Below, one piece after another: positions 9,097 through 16,139 of a DNA stretch of 55,263 nt. Numbering within the stretch: the stretch's first letter is position 1; each line of letters starts with the position of its first letter. Under the pieces are notes generated by a model, which saw only the letters and a list, made by a program, of their open reading frames with translations, ran no database searches and was not told the DNA's origin. The translations under genes and the position numbers were made by a program. Location of the stretch: positions 1-55,263 of the forward strand of contig JAJYNO010000028.1 of NCBI GenBank assembly GCA_021786295.1, written 5' to 3'. The stretch comes from a bacterium (GTDB lineage: Bacteria; Elusimicrobiota; Elusimicrobia; Elusimicrobiales; UBA9959).

Positions 9097-10395
9097 TCAG
9101 GCGTCCCAGTAGGCTTCCTGCAGGCTGTCCTCGCGCTCGGGCAGGCCGTGCGTCAGGCGCGGTGAGTGCTGGGCCAGCACCTCGTAGCTGACGCGGTTGG
9201 CGTACTTGCAGATCTGCGACAGCGAGGAGTAGGTCAGCGCCGGGACCTGGTTCTTGGGCGACCTGGGCACCTTGGTCTGGTGGTACTTGCGGGCTCCCAT
9301 GTCGTGCAGCAGCGCGGCCAGCGCGCCGTCGCCGGCGCCGTTGGTGTTGCGGATATTGCCCGGGCCGCCCAGAAAAGGGTTGATGTGCGAGTAGATCTTT
9401 ACCGGGTTCGCGCAGGCGTCCCTGCGCATCGGGCGGCTGAACTCGTACATGTTATAGTCGACTATGGACTTGGTGTGAAGCACGTTGGCGGTGCGCTGGG
9501 CGTGCTCCAGGTCCACCCAGCCGCCGAGGTAAAGCCCGTGCTCACCCACGGTCAGCAGCGCCAGGTCGGCGAGCTCCAGCGCGTCCTGCGCGGCCAGCAG
9601 AGGGTCGGACTGGCCGGTCAGCGCCAGCGCCTCCTGGTCGTTCATCGCCAGGCACGCGACGTGCTCCCTGACGAAATCCCGGAAGAAGCCGCGCTTCTCC
9701 TCCACCAGCGAGGCGGTCCCCAGCGTCATCACCACCGGCACTTCGGCCGACAGCGCTATCGCGCAGGCCTTGGACGTGGCGGCGAAGATGGGGGCCTTCT
9801 CGTCCCGCAGCAGGTAGGCGGAGATCAGCAGGGCAGAGGCCTTCTTCACCACCTCCTCCGGGATGAAGTCGGGGGAGAGGTCGTTCATGCAGCCCTTGCT
9901 GATGCCGAACGTGCGCTCGCCGTCCGGAGTGACGAAGCACATCGCTCGGCCCATCGGGTTGGCCGAGGGCTGCAAATAGGAGAGGTCCACCCGCGTGCTG
10001 GTGTTGCGCAGGTACTTGAAGGCGTAGTCCCCGACGGAGATGTCCCTCTCTATGGCTCCGAGCGCCACCGAGCGCTCATCGGAGAGCACCGAGTAGTTGT
10101 GCAGCGTGTTGCCGACCGAGCCGCCGGCGTACTCGCCGCTCACGCGGCCCGCGGCCTTCAATTCCCCGTAGATGCGGTCCGCCCTGGCGTCGTCGAGTAT
10201 CTGCGACTCGCCCTTTTTCAGGCCCTCGCGCGCGGGGAAGTCGGCCTCCACCGAGCACTCTATGTCCACCAGCAGCTGGTCTATGCCGACCAGGTAGAAA
10301 GGCTCGCTCTCGATGAACTGCGGCACGGCGCTCTCGCGGCCCTTCTCGGTGACGGGGAAATAGTGCTCGCTCTTGCGTTTTCCGGGGAATTTCAT
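9097..10395 (-). CDS. gsk: Inosine/guanosine kinase (PfkB family)
   Basis: A 432-residue PfkB/ribokinase-type enzyme that phosphorylates guanosine and inosine in purine salvage. It matches the enterobacterial Gsk proteins from its first residues (MKFPGKRKSEHYFPV) to its end (GLPEREDSLQEAYWDA). Key features: the AGGSVGNTLHNYSVL substrate region, NTSTRVDLSYLQ, and the NTNGAGDGALAALLHDMG PfkB signature with the catalytic Asp. Length equals the family norm (about 434). The start has an AGGAGC ribosome site. It is followed by doxX and preceded, 10 bases away, by the cyclase gene, so a three-gene minus-strand operon is possible. The very close match, from memory, to gammaproteobacterial Gsk could reflect horizontal transfer. 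Confidence 0.92.
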   Translation of the reverse strand: MKFPGKRKSEHYFPVTEKGRESAVPQFIESEPFYLVGIDQLLVDIECSVEADFPAREGLKKGESQILDDARADRIYGELKAAGRVSGEYAGGSVGNTLHNYSVLSDERSVALGAIERDISVGDYAFKYLRNTSTRVDLSYLQPSANPMGRAMCFVTPDGERTFGISKGCMNDLSPDFIPEEVVKKASALLISAYLLRDEKAPIFAATSKACAIALSAEVPVVMTLGTASLVEEKRGFFRDFVREHVACLAMNDQEALALTGQSDPLLAAQDALELADLALLTVGEHGLYLGGWVDLEHAQRTANVLHTKSIVDYNMYEFSRPMRRDACANPVKIYSHINPFLGGPGNIRNTNGAGDGALAALLHDMGARKYHQTKVPRSPKNQVPALTYSSLSQICKYANRVSYEVLAQHSPRLTHGLPEREDSLQEAYWDA

Positions 10396-10405
10396 GATGC
10401 TCCTG

Positions 10406-11995
10406 TCAGCGGCCCTTGCCGGCGCGCAGGCGGTAGTAGCGCAGCGGCCTGGCGACGTTCTTGGCCTCGGTCTCGTGGGGGCCCTCGAAAGAGAAAGCCC
10501 GGGCCTTGCCAGAGCGCAGCAGCGCGTCGCGGGCCGGGGCCATGATCAGCGTCTCCCTGAAGCCGGCCTTGGACTGCAGGCGCGCGGTCTCGTTCATGCC
10601 GCTGGAGAACGCGGTGAAGTCGTGATTGGGCCCGAACAGGCCCACGGCGGCCGGGCAGAGGTTAACTCCAGCGGCCACTCCTAGCCCCTTGAGGCCCGCC
10701 TTGGCGGCCAGCCCGCGGTTGCGCGCCAGGCGGCCCAGCGCGGCCGTGAAGCCCTGTATCTCCAGAGCTGCCCTCGCCGCGCGGCGCACGCACTCGGCCT
10801 GCGAGGTCTCGAAGAACGGCGGGCCGAAATGCGCTATCACGCAGTCGCCGACCATCTTGTCGAACGTCCCGCCGTACTTCCAGATGATGCGCACCGCGCC
10901 CTCGCTCCAGCTGTCGACGAACTCGCCTATGCGCTCCGGGGTGAGCAGGGCCCTTTCGCAGAGCTTCGTGAAGGAGTTGATGTCGGCGTAGAGCATGGCC
11001 ACGCGCCTGACGCGCGGCGCCAGGTGCCGGCGCATGTAATCGCGGTCGCGCAGCAGGCGCGAAACCGTGTCCGGGGGGAAGAACTTGGCCATGTGGCGAC
11101 GCTCGCGGTTGTAGTCTATCAGCCGCTGGCTGATGGAGTTGGCGAAGATCCGCATCAGGTCGCGCCCGAACGTGGAAAGGCCGCCGTCCACCTCGGCCAC
11201 CAGCTTGCCAAGCTGGTCCGCGCCGGCGGCGCGGCCGCTCAGGGTGAACGAGACCCCGTCGCGCAGGCGCAGGATGCGGCGCACCCTGTGCTGCCCGGGG
11301 TCCAGCAGCCTTATGCCGAGGCGGCCGATGGCGCGGCTCAGGGCCGCGTGCGGCTTCAGCTCCGAGTCGTAGGCGCAGGCCGTGCCGCGGTAGAAGCGGT
11401 ACTGGATCCGGTCCCCCTCTTCGGCGTCCTCGTTGCGGTAGACCAGGCCCAGGTGGCGGAAAGGGATCTCGGCGTGCAGGACCTGCACGGCCTCGTCCAG
11501 CGCGTTGCGCAGCACGCTGCGCGTCAGGCAGTTGGTCACGCGCTCCAGCAGTTTCTGCTTGACGGCCGCGGTCTGCACGTTCCAGAGGACGTTGTCGAGC
11601 TCCTCGCAGACCGCGTTAAGCAGTTCGGGGAGGCCGGCGCCGTAGGGCGGCCTGCCGCGCCAGCCCAGGGCGAACGTTCCGACGCGGCGCCCGTCCAGGT
11701 CCAGCGGCCTGGCGGCCCAGTTCAGGCCCCGGGACCGCCTGGCCGAAAAACGGTACGGCGCGGTGGCCAGGTCGAAAGCCGGGGCCTTTTTCCAGCTGAA
11801 GAGCTCCCTGTCCAGCTCCTCGTTGAGCGTCTCCAACGCGGCCGCGCGGGCCCCGAGTTTTTCCGCCACGCGCGGCAGGAAGGCCTGCATGGTGGCCTTC
11901 AGGCCAAGCTTCTTGTGGGCGCACTCTTCCAGCAGATCGTCCGCGAAGAGGTTGATCTTGTAGGGGGTCAAAGGGATATTCTGGCTGTTCTTCAT
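10406..11995 (-). CDS. Class III adenylate/guanylate cyclase with long N-terminal sensory region
   Basis: A 529-residue protein ending in a class III nucleotide cyclase domain (about residues 335-500). Metal-binding aspartates are visible in AMLYADINSFTKL and FDKMVGDCVIAHFG, and the transition-state Asn and Arg in GMNETARLQ, so the domain looks active. The N-terminal 330 residues lack membrane segments and include a GAF-like region with KQKLLERVTNCLTRSVLRNAL, suggesting cytoplasmic ligand or redox sensing. The product (cAMP or cGMP) cannot be decided by eye. The start at 11995 is chosen because upstream in-frame sequence is AT-coded leader with a TATAAT box. It is 10 bases upstream of gsk and probably co-transcribed with it. 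Confidence 0.85.
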   Translation of the reverse strand: MKNSQNIPLTPYKINLFADDLLEECAHKKLGLKATMQAFLPRVAEKLGARAAALETLNEELDRELFSWKKAPAFDLATAPYRFSARRSRGLNWAARPLDLDGRRVGTFALGWRGRPPYGAGLPELLNAVCEELDNVLWNVQTAAVKQKLLERVTNCLTRSVLRNALDEAVQVLHAEIPFRHLGLVYRNEDAEEGDRIQYRFYRGTACAYDSELKPHAALSRAIGRLGIRLLDPGQHRVRRILRLRDGVSFTLSGRAAGADQLGKLVAEVDGGLSTFGRDLMRIFANSISQRLIDYNRERRHMAKFFPPDTVSRLLRDRDYMRRHLAPRVRRVAMLYADINSFTKLCERALLTPERIGEFVDSWSEGAVRIIWKYGGTFDKMVGDCVIAHFGPPFFETSQAECVRRAARAALEIQGFTAALGRLARNRGLAAKAGLKGLGVAAGVNLCPAAVGLFGPNHDFTAFSSGMNETARLQSKAGFRETLIMAPARDALLRSGKARAFSFEGPHETEAKNVARPLRYYRLRAGKGR

Positions 11996-12046
11996 CGCCG
12001 GCCGCCGCGCCCGGGCCGTACGCCTGCTGGGACGGGCGGAAATCCC

Positions 12047-12052
12047 ATTATA
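12047..12052 (-). promoter_or_regulatory. -10 box TATAAT for the cyclase-gsk-doxX unit
   Basis: Perfect TATAAT on the minus strand, 51 bases before the cyclase ATG, giving a leader of roughly 45 bases. The divergent membrane-protein gene has its own TAGAAT at 12087-12092. Confidence 0.45.
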
Positions 12053-12112
12053 GATAAAAAAGACGGCGTATGCCCGCCGCAAATGTTAGAATAGACCGCT
12101 GAGGAGGAAACT

Positions 12113-12757
12113 GTGCAGCCGGCGATAGGTTTAGACGCGGCCGCGGCGCTCGGAGGTCTCTCCGTGGCCATGATGGTGCTGTCGCGCGCCGGCTATTTCG
12201 CCGGCATCTTCCGCGGCGCCACGCGCCCGCACGTCTTCTCCTGGCTCATCTGGGGGACCATCTCGGCCATCGGCTTCGCGGCGCAGGCGGCGGAGGGGGC
12301 CGGACCAGGCAGCTGGGCGCGGGGCTTCGGCTCGGCCACCTGTTTCCTGCTGGTCTTAGTCGGGCTTTTCAAGGGGGAGAAGGACATCAAGCCTGCGGAC
12401 TGGGCCACGCTGTGCGTGGCGCTGTCGGCCATCCCGCTCTGGGCCGCCACGCACACGCCGTTCTGGTCCGTGCTGCTGGTCTGCTGCATAGACACCATCG
12501 GCTATCTGCCGACCGTGCGCAAGTCCTGGTCGAAGCCGCGCGAGGAGCAGGCGGCCAGCTACCTGTTCGGCAGCCTGGGCGCCGGCTTCTCGCTGCTGGC
12601 CATAAGGCATTACACCCCGTCCACCTGGCTGTACCCGCTGGTGCTCACCGTCTCCAACGGCGCCATGTGGCTGTTCCTGCACGCCCGCCGCCGCGCGCTG
12701 GCGCCGCGTTTATGTAAAATATCGGCATATCCGTGGAAGGAGGCGCTATGGACGTGA
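12113..12757 (+). CDS. Integral membrane protein of unknown function
   Basis: A 214-residue hydrophobic protein with about six predicted membrane helices, for example AAALGGLSVAMMVLSRAGYF, SWLIWGTISAIGFAAQA, CFLLVLVGLF and WSVLLVCCIDTIGYLPTV. The spacing of two similar half-units (SRAGYFAGIFRG...SWLIWG and IDTIGYLPTVRKSW...SYLFG) hints at an internal duplication of the PQ-loop kind, but I cannot assign a family. It uses a GTG start behind GAGGAGGAAACT. Its last ten bases overlap the nitroreductase start, indicating translational coupling. Confidence 0.7.
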   Translation: MQPAIGLDAAAALGGLSVAMMVLSRAGYFAGIFRGATRPHVFSWLIWGTISAIGFAAQAAEGAGPGSWARGFGSATCFLLVLVGLFKGEKDIKPADWATLCVALSAIPLWAATHTPFWSVLLVCCIDTIGYLPTVRKSWSKPREEQAASYLFGSLGAGFSLLAIRHYTPSTWLYPLVLTVSNGAMWLFLHARRRALAPRLCKISAYPWKEALWT

Positions 12758-13326
12758 AGGAAGCTCTGGAGAAGAGAAGGGCGTATCGGGCGCTGGGGGC
12801 GTTCGAGGTCACCGACGGTCTGATAGGCGAGCTGGCCGAGGCCGCCAGGCTGATGCCGTCCTGCTTCAATAACCAGCCGTGGAAGTTCGTCTTCGCGCGC
12901 TCGCCGGAGAAGCTGGAGGCTCTGCGCGCCTCCTTCAGCCAGAACAACGACTGGGCCAAGAAGGCCCCGCTCGTCATAGCCGCCTTCGCTGGCAAGGAGC
13001 ACGACTGCGTCATAAAGGAGCGCGAATATTACCTCTTCGACCTGGGGATGGGCGTGGGGGCTCTCCTGCTGCGCGCCGCGGAGCTCGGGCTCGTAGCCCA
13101 CCCGATAGCAGGCTTCGACCCCGAGGCGGCGAAGAAGGCGCTGGGCATCCCGGACGGGAACATGCTGATAGCCCTGATCATAGTAGGGAAGAAGACCGGC
13201 GATCTGTCGGCGCTGACGCCCAAGCAGGCGGAAGGGGAGGCCGAGCGTCCTGCGCGGCTGGCGCCGGAGAACGTTTTCGCGCTGGACGCCTATAACGACA
13301 AGTTGGCGGCGAAGGCGCCGCATTGA
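12748..13326 (+). CDS. Nitroreductase family FMN oxidoreductase
   Basis: A 192-residue nitroreductase-like flavoprotein: [13 protein letters not shown] at the start, then [12 protein letters not shown] (FMN-phosphate and active-site region), [17 protein letters not shown] and a late [12 protein letters not shown]. Such enzymes reduce nitro groups, quinones or flavins with NAD(P)H; the substrate here is unknown. The start at 12748 is set by AAGGAGG seven bases upstream. It overlaps the membrane-protein gene by ten bases and is followed after 13 bases by an FKBP gene, so the three form an operon. Confidence 0.85.
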   Translation: MDVKEALEKRRAYRALGAFEVTDGLIGELAEAARLMPSCFNNQPWKFVFARSPEKLEALRASFSQNNDWAKKAPLVIAAFAGKEHDCVIKEREYYLFDLGMGVGALLLRAAELGLVAHPIAGFDPEAAKKALGIPDGNMLIALIIVGKKTGDLSALTPKQAEGEAERPARLAPENVFALDAYNDKLAAKAPH

Positions 13327-13339
13327 ACCAAGGAGAACT

Positions 13340-13687
13340 ATGTCTGAAGAGATCACGCTCAAATCGGGGCTGAAGTACGTCGACATCGAGGTCGGCGAGG
13401 GGCCGGCCGCCGTCAGCGGCAAAGAGGTGACGGTGCATTACACCGGCACGTTCCCCGACGGCAAGAAGTTCGACAGCTCGGTGGACCGCGACGAGCCTTT
13501 CAAATTCAGGCTGGGCGCTGGCCACGTAATAAAGGGCTGGGACGAGGGCGTGGCCGGCATGCGCATCGGCGGCCGGCGCAAGCTGATCATCCCGCCGGAG
13601 CTCGGCTACGGCCGGCGCGGCGCGGGCGGCGTGATCCCGCCCAACGCGGTGCTGCACTTCGAGGTCGAACTGCTGGGCGTGGCCTGA
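13340..13687 (+). CDS. FKBP-type peptidyl-prolyl cis-trans isomerase
   Basis: A 115-residue single-domain FKBP that accelerates proline isomerisation during protein folding. Family residues are plain: [43 protein letters not shown] and [13 protein letters not shown]. No signal peptide, so cytoplasmic. A strong AAGGAGAACT ribosome site precedes the ATG. It is the last gene of the membrane protein-nitroreductase-FKBP operon. Confidence 0.93.
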   Translation: MSEEITLKSGLKYVDIEVGEGPAAVSGKEVTVHYTGTFPDGKKFDSSVDRDEPFKFRLGAGHVIKGWDEGVAGMRIGGRRKLIIPPELGYGRRGAGGVIPPNAVLHFEVELLGVA

Positions 13688-13690
13688 CCG

Positions 13691-13714
13691 CCGCTCCCGG
13701 CCGGCCGGGAGCGG
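13691..13714 (+). terminator. 24-bp perfect GC palindrome after FKBP gene
   Basis: Perfect palindrome centred on CCGGCCGG immediately after the FKBP stop. It would form a strong hairpin but has no T-run after it, so it is either a weak terminator or an mRNA 3'-end stabiliser. Confidence 0.45.
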
Positions 13715-13846
13715 AAGACGCGCCTTCCTCTAAGCCTTCTCCAGGGCCAGGGCGGACGGTCCCGCGCCGCCCGGTCTTTCCGCGGAGTCCATCGTCGCCT
13801 CCGCTGTCCCGGGGGCCTTTTCCAGGCCTCCGCCGCTCCTCCCGTT

Positions 13847-13901
13847 CCTGAAGAAAACGTCAGGGTTCCTTAACCGGCTCTTTAGTCCGGTCTTGTACGC
13901 T
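13847..13901 (+). promoter_or_regulatory. Dyad promoter, copy 1 (upstream of receiver gene)
   Basis: CCTGA-N8-TCAGG dyad at 13847-13864, then exactly 31 bases to the -10-like TACGCT (13896-13901). ACCGGC occupies the -35 position with a 17-base spacer. The same arrangement occurs at 14302-14356. The dyad is centred about 40 bases before the -10, a position typical of an activator site. Confidence 0.6.
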
Positions 13902-13924
13902 ATGCCCAGGGAGAAGGAGGACTT

Positions 13925-14287
13925 ATGGAACTCAGGATACTGGCCGTCGACGACGAAAGGAGCATGCTCGCGCTCTACAGCCGGATGTTCCCGGCGGGGC
14001 GCTACAAGCTGAGCCTGGCCGGCAGCGTGGCGGACGCCCTTAAGCTGATGGAGTCCGGCACCTACGACCTGCTGATCTCCGACCTGCTCTTTCCGGACGG
14101 GACCGGGCTGGAGCTGATCCGGCGCTTCAGGGAACAGGGCGCGGGCAGAAGCATCCTCGTCACTTCTTCCATGCCTGAAGAGGCGCTTGTCCGGCTGGCT
14201 AAGAAGGAGGACCTCGTCAGGGCCTTCGGCAGGCCTTTCGACCTCGGCGGGCTGCTGCGGGTGGTGGAACGCTTCGCCGCGGTATGA
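13925..14287 (+). CDS. Single-domain response regulator (receiver only)
   Basis: A 120-residue CheY-like receiver with no output domain. Acid pocket D9-D10, phospho-acceptor D53 in LLISDLLFPDG, and T80 are present. The position of the invariant switch lysine is Arg103 (FGRPF instead of KPF), which may weaken or alter phosphorylation signalling. It is a close paralogue of the receiver at 25036 (shared Y-S-R, A-L, F-P-D-G). Ribosome site GAAGGAGGACTT is strong. It sits directly upstream of the acidic exported proteins and shares their promoter type, so it probably belongs to that block. No cognate kinase is adjacent; the nearest is at 17081-18463. Confidence 0.85.
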   Translation: MELRILAVDDERSMLALYSRMFPAGRYKLSLAGSVADALKLMESGTYDLLISDLLFPDGTGLELIRRFREQGAGRSILVTSSMPEEALVRLAKKEDLVRAFGRPFDLGGLLRVVERFAAV

Positions 14288-14301
14288 AGGGCCGGACCGG
14301 A

Positions 14302-14356
14302 CCTGAAGAAAAATTCAGGTTCCTGTCACCGGGAGTTAAGGTTCCCGGGCTACACT
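14302..14356 (+). promoter_or_regulatory. Dyad promoter, copy 2 (upstream of acidic exported protein)
   Basis: CCTGA-N8-TCAGG at 14302-14319 (extendable to ACCTGAA/TTCAGGT), 31 bases, then TACACT at 14351-14356. ACCGGG is at the -35 position. The geometry is identical to the promoter at 13847-13901, and the stretch after the dyad (TTCCT...ACCGG) is conserved too. Confidence 0.6.
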
Positions 14357-14403
14357 AGGATCGGAGAGAAATTCTGCGCCGTACACAGCTAAAGGAGAGA
14401 CTT

Positions 14404-15111
14404 ATGACTACCCAAGCCAAACAGAACCTGAAGAACTGCGCCGTGCTGCTGGGCGCGCTGGCGCTGCTGCTGCCTTATGCGGGGCAGGCCGCGGCGTCCT
14501 CCGGCGGCAACGCGGGGACGGAAACGTCGGGAGGCCGGCTTAACAGGAAGGACCAGAAAACGGCGGAGGCCAGGGGACGCGCGGCCAGGGAGCTGAAAGA
14601 GTCCCGCGCCGCCTCGGAGAAGGACCTGAAAGGGACCGGGTATTCGAAGGGCAAGGGCTCGGAGGGCGTCGGCGAAGCGGGGGTGGGCGCGGCGTCGGAC
14701 GGCCTGGCCGGCGGCAAGGAGCTTAAGGCGGCGGCCGGGGGGAGTTCCGACACCGGGCTGAAAGAGACCGGTGAAAAGGACCTCGAGGGGGCGGCGGCCG
14801 CCGGGCCGCAGGTCAAGGAAGCCGAGAGTTCCGGTGACCGTGAGGTCGAGAGCGAAGCCGCCGGCTCCAGAGAGCTCGACAAGGAGACCGGCGGCGAGAA
14901 GGAACTGGACAAGGCCGCCGGCGACGAGAAGGAACTGGACGAGGCCACGGACGACGAGAAGGAGCTGGAGAAAGAGGACGCCGACGAGAAGGAGATTGAG
15001 GGCGTAGAAAGCGAGAAGGAGAGCGGCGTCGAGTCCGAAGCCGACGACAAAGGCGGGCAGATAGAGGCCGAGGACTCCCAGGCCGCGGAGAAGCCGGAAG
15101 CCGGGGATTGA
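14404..15111 (+). CDS. Exported acidic low-complexity protein with 10-residue repeats
   Basis: A 235-residue protein with a signal peptide (hydrophobic core CAVLLGALALLLPY, cleavage near GQAAAS). The mature part is rich in Glu, Lys, Asp, Gly and Ala with no hydrophobic core. Residues about 140-200 are six tandem 10-residue units with consensus x-E-x-x-G/D-D/E-K/R-E-L-D/E, encoded by exact 30-base steps. It is likely intrinsically disordered or a charged helix in the periplasm or outside the cell. The end (ESGVESEADDKGGQIEAED) resembles the end of the next gene's product, so the two are probably paralogues. I recognise no family. It has its own dyad promoter and an AAGGAGAGACTT ribosome site. 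Confidence 0.75.
   Translation: MTTQAKQNLKNCAVLLGALALLLPYAGQAAASSGGNAGTETSGGRLNRKDQKTAEARGRAARELKESRAASEKDLKGTGYSKGKGSEGVGEAGVGAASDGLAGGKELKAAAGGSSDTGLKETGEKDLEGAAAAGPQVKEAESSGDREVESEAAGSRELDKETGGEKELDKAAGDEKELDEATDDEKELEKEDADEKEIEGVESEKESGVESEADDKGGQIEAEDSQAAEKPEAGD
14821..15000 (+). repeat. Six in-frame 30-bp tandem repeats
   Basis: Consecutive 30-base units start at 14821, 14851, 14881, 14911, 14941 and 14971. The last four share the GA(C)GAGAAGGA core. They code AESSGDREVE, SEAAGSRELD, KETGGEKELD, KAAGDEKELD, EATDDEKELE and KEDADEKEIE. Confidence 0.8.
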
Positions 15112-15118
15112 GCCGCAG

Positions 15119-15145
15119 GGCCCGCCCGGATTCCCCGGGCGGGCC
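15119..15145 (+). terminator. GC-rich hairpin between the two acidic-protein genes
   Basis: An 11-bp stem (15119-15129 with 15135-15145) with loop ATTCC directly after the first acidic-protein stop. No T-run follows, so it may attenuate or protect rather than fully terminate. A TATAAT at 15165-15170 restarts transcription. Confidence 0.4.
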
Positions 15146-15164
15146 GGGTCCCGCGCCAGACTGC

Positions 15165-15170
15165 TATAAT
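15165..15170 (+). promoter_or_regulatory. -10 box TATAAT for second acidic-protein gene
   Basis: Perfect TATAAT after the hairpin at 15119-15145. Transcription would begin near 15177, which supports the start at 15213 rather than an earlier ATG. Confidence 0.5.
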
Positions 15171-15212
15171 CTCCGGATGAGAAAAAACAGAGCGCGTACA
15201 GAGGCAGTTATC

Positions 15213-15719
15213 ATGACCATAGCGAAGCGGTTATTTTCCTGGAGGGCGCTGTCCCTCCTGGCCGCGGCTATGATGCTGACGGCGCTGCCCCGGCCGGGGG
15301 CGGTGCTGGCGGGCTCCTCTCCGGAGGAGGCTGGCGGGACGCCGGGAGCCGGGGCGAAGGACGCGGCCGCGGCGGCCGTTCTGGAGCTGGACTCGCGGGA
15401 CGAGGACCTTCCCCAGTCCTCCGCGGAAAGCGCGGACCTCTCCGCGCTGCTCGCGGAAGCGGGGCCGGGGTCGAAAGAGTTCGACCAGGCGGTGGAAGAG
15501 TTGAACGAAACTGAGGTGGACGTGGAGGAGAGCGCCGCCGCGAAGGAATCCGCCGCGCCGGAGCGGGAGAGCCGGGCGGACGACCGCCTGGAGCGGGAGA
15601 CCGAGCGGGACGAGAGGGAGATAGACGCCGTGGAGAAGGAGACCGAGTCCGGCGCTGAGCCGGGAGAGGACGACAAGGGCGACGCCATAGAGAAGCAGGA
15701 CCCGGGGATGGACGACTGA
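15213..15719 (+). CDS. Second exported acidic low-complexity protein
   Basis: A 168-residue protein with signal sequence (WRALSLLAAAMMLTALP, probable cleavage near VLAGS). The mature chain is highly charged: a moderately ordered stretch (VLELDSRDEDLPQ, LSALLAEAGPGSKEFDQAV) is followed by a Glu/Arg/Asp-rich tail. Its ending (GEDDKGDAIEKQD) matches the tail of the preceding acidic protein. The start is chosen at 15213, behind GAGGCAGTTATC and after the TATAAT box; an ATG at 15177 is in frame but lies at the expected transcription start. Its stop is followed after one base by the next gene's ATG, implying translational coupling. No known family recognised. Confidence 0.7.
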   Translation: MTIAKRLFSWRALSLLAAAMMLTALPRPGAVLAGSSPEEAGGTPGAGAKDAAAAAVLELDSRDEDLPQSSAESADLSALLAEAGPGSKEFDQAVEELNETEVDVEESAAAKESAAPERESRADDRLERETERDEREIDAVEKETESGAEPGEDDKGDAIEKQDPGMDD

Positions 15720-15720
15720 T

Positions 15721-16104
15721 ATGAAAAAAACATCCATCGCAGCGGCAATACTGGCGCTGGTCCTCTCCTTCCAGGCCCTCCGGAAAGCCGCCGCCGCCGT
15801 CTCGGCGGCCGCGGAGCCGCCCAAGACGGAAGCGGTTTCCCTCTACTTCAACCGCTCCTCCGGCGAGATCTCGGAACTGCGCGCCTCGGGCTTCGGCTAC
15901 GGGGAGATCGTCAAGATCTTCGTGATAGCCGAGATGTCCAGGCGTCCGCTGGAGGAACTGCTGGCCGAGAACCGTCAAGGCTACGGCTGGGGCTCCATCA
16001 GCCTTAAAATGGGCCTGAACCCCGTCTTCGTGAAGCTGAGGGTGGATTCGGCCCGCAGGGACCTGGACATCAGGGTGAGGCCGGCCAGGCCGGAGAAGAG
16101 CTGA
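15721..16104 (+). CDS. Small exported protein with G-Y-G-E...G-W-G motif
   Basis: A 127-residue protein with a signal peptide (AAAILALVLSFQALRKAAA). The mature part contains ELRASGFGYGEIVKIF, a helix with RRPLEELLAENRQGYGWGSI, and SLKMGLNPVFVKLRVD. The GYGE...LEELLA...GxGWGxI...MG pattern recalls a short repeat seen beside acidic or basic exported proteins in other bacteria, but I cannot name a family. There is no ribosome site of its own; the ATG follows the upstream stop by one base, so it is probably translated by coupling with the acidic protein. This suggests equimolar partners. Confidence 0.7.
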   Translation: MKKTSIAAAILALVLSFQALRKAAAAVSAAAEPPKTEAVSLYFNRSSGEISELRASGFGYGEIVKIFVIAEMSRRPLEELLAENRQGYGWGSISLKMGLNPVFVKLRVDSARRDLDIRVRPARPEKS

Positions 16105-16139
16105 GCGCAGCGCGGCGGGCCGGGCGAAAGGAGAACGTT

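Noticed and set aside
13730-13920. Minus-strand open frame between FKBP and receiver genes (…LGIAYKTGLKSR… to stop near 13730)
   Set aside because: Its upstream part overlaps the receiver gene start, it has no ATG with a ribosome site in the gap, and the region is better explained as the receiver promoter.
14821-15000. 30-bp periodic array considered as CRISPR
   Set aside because: No unique spacers between units, in-frame coding, no cas genes; it encodes a decapeptide repeat.
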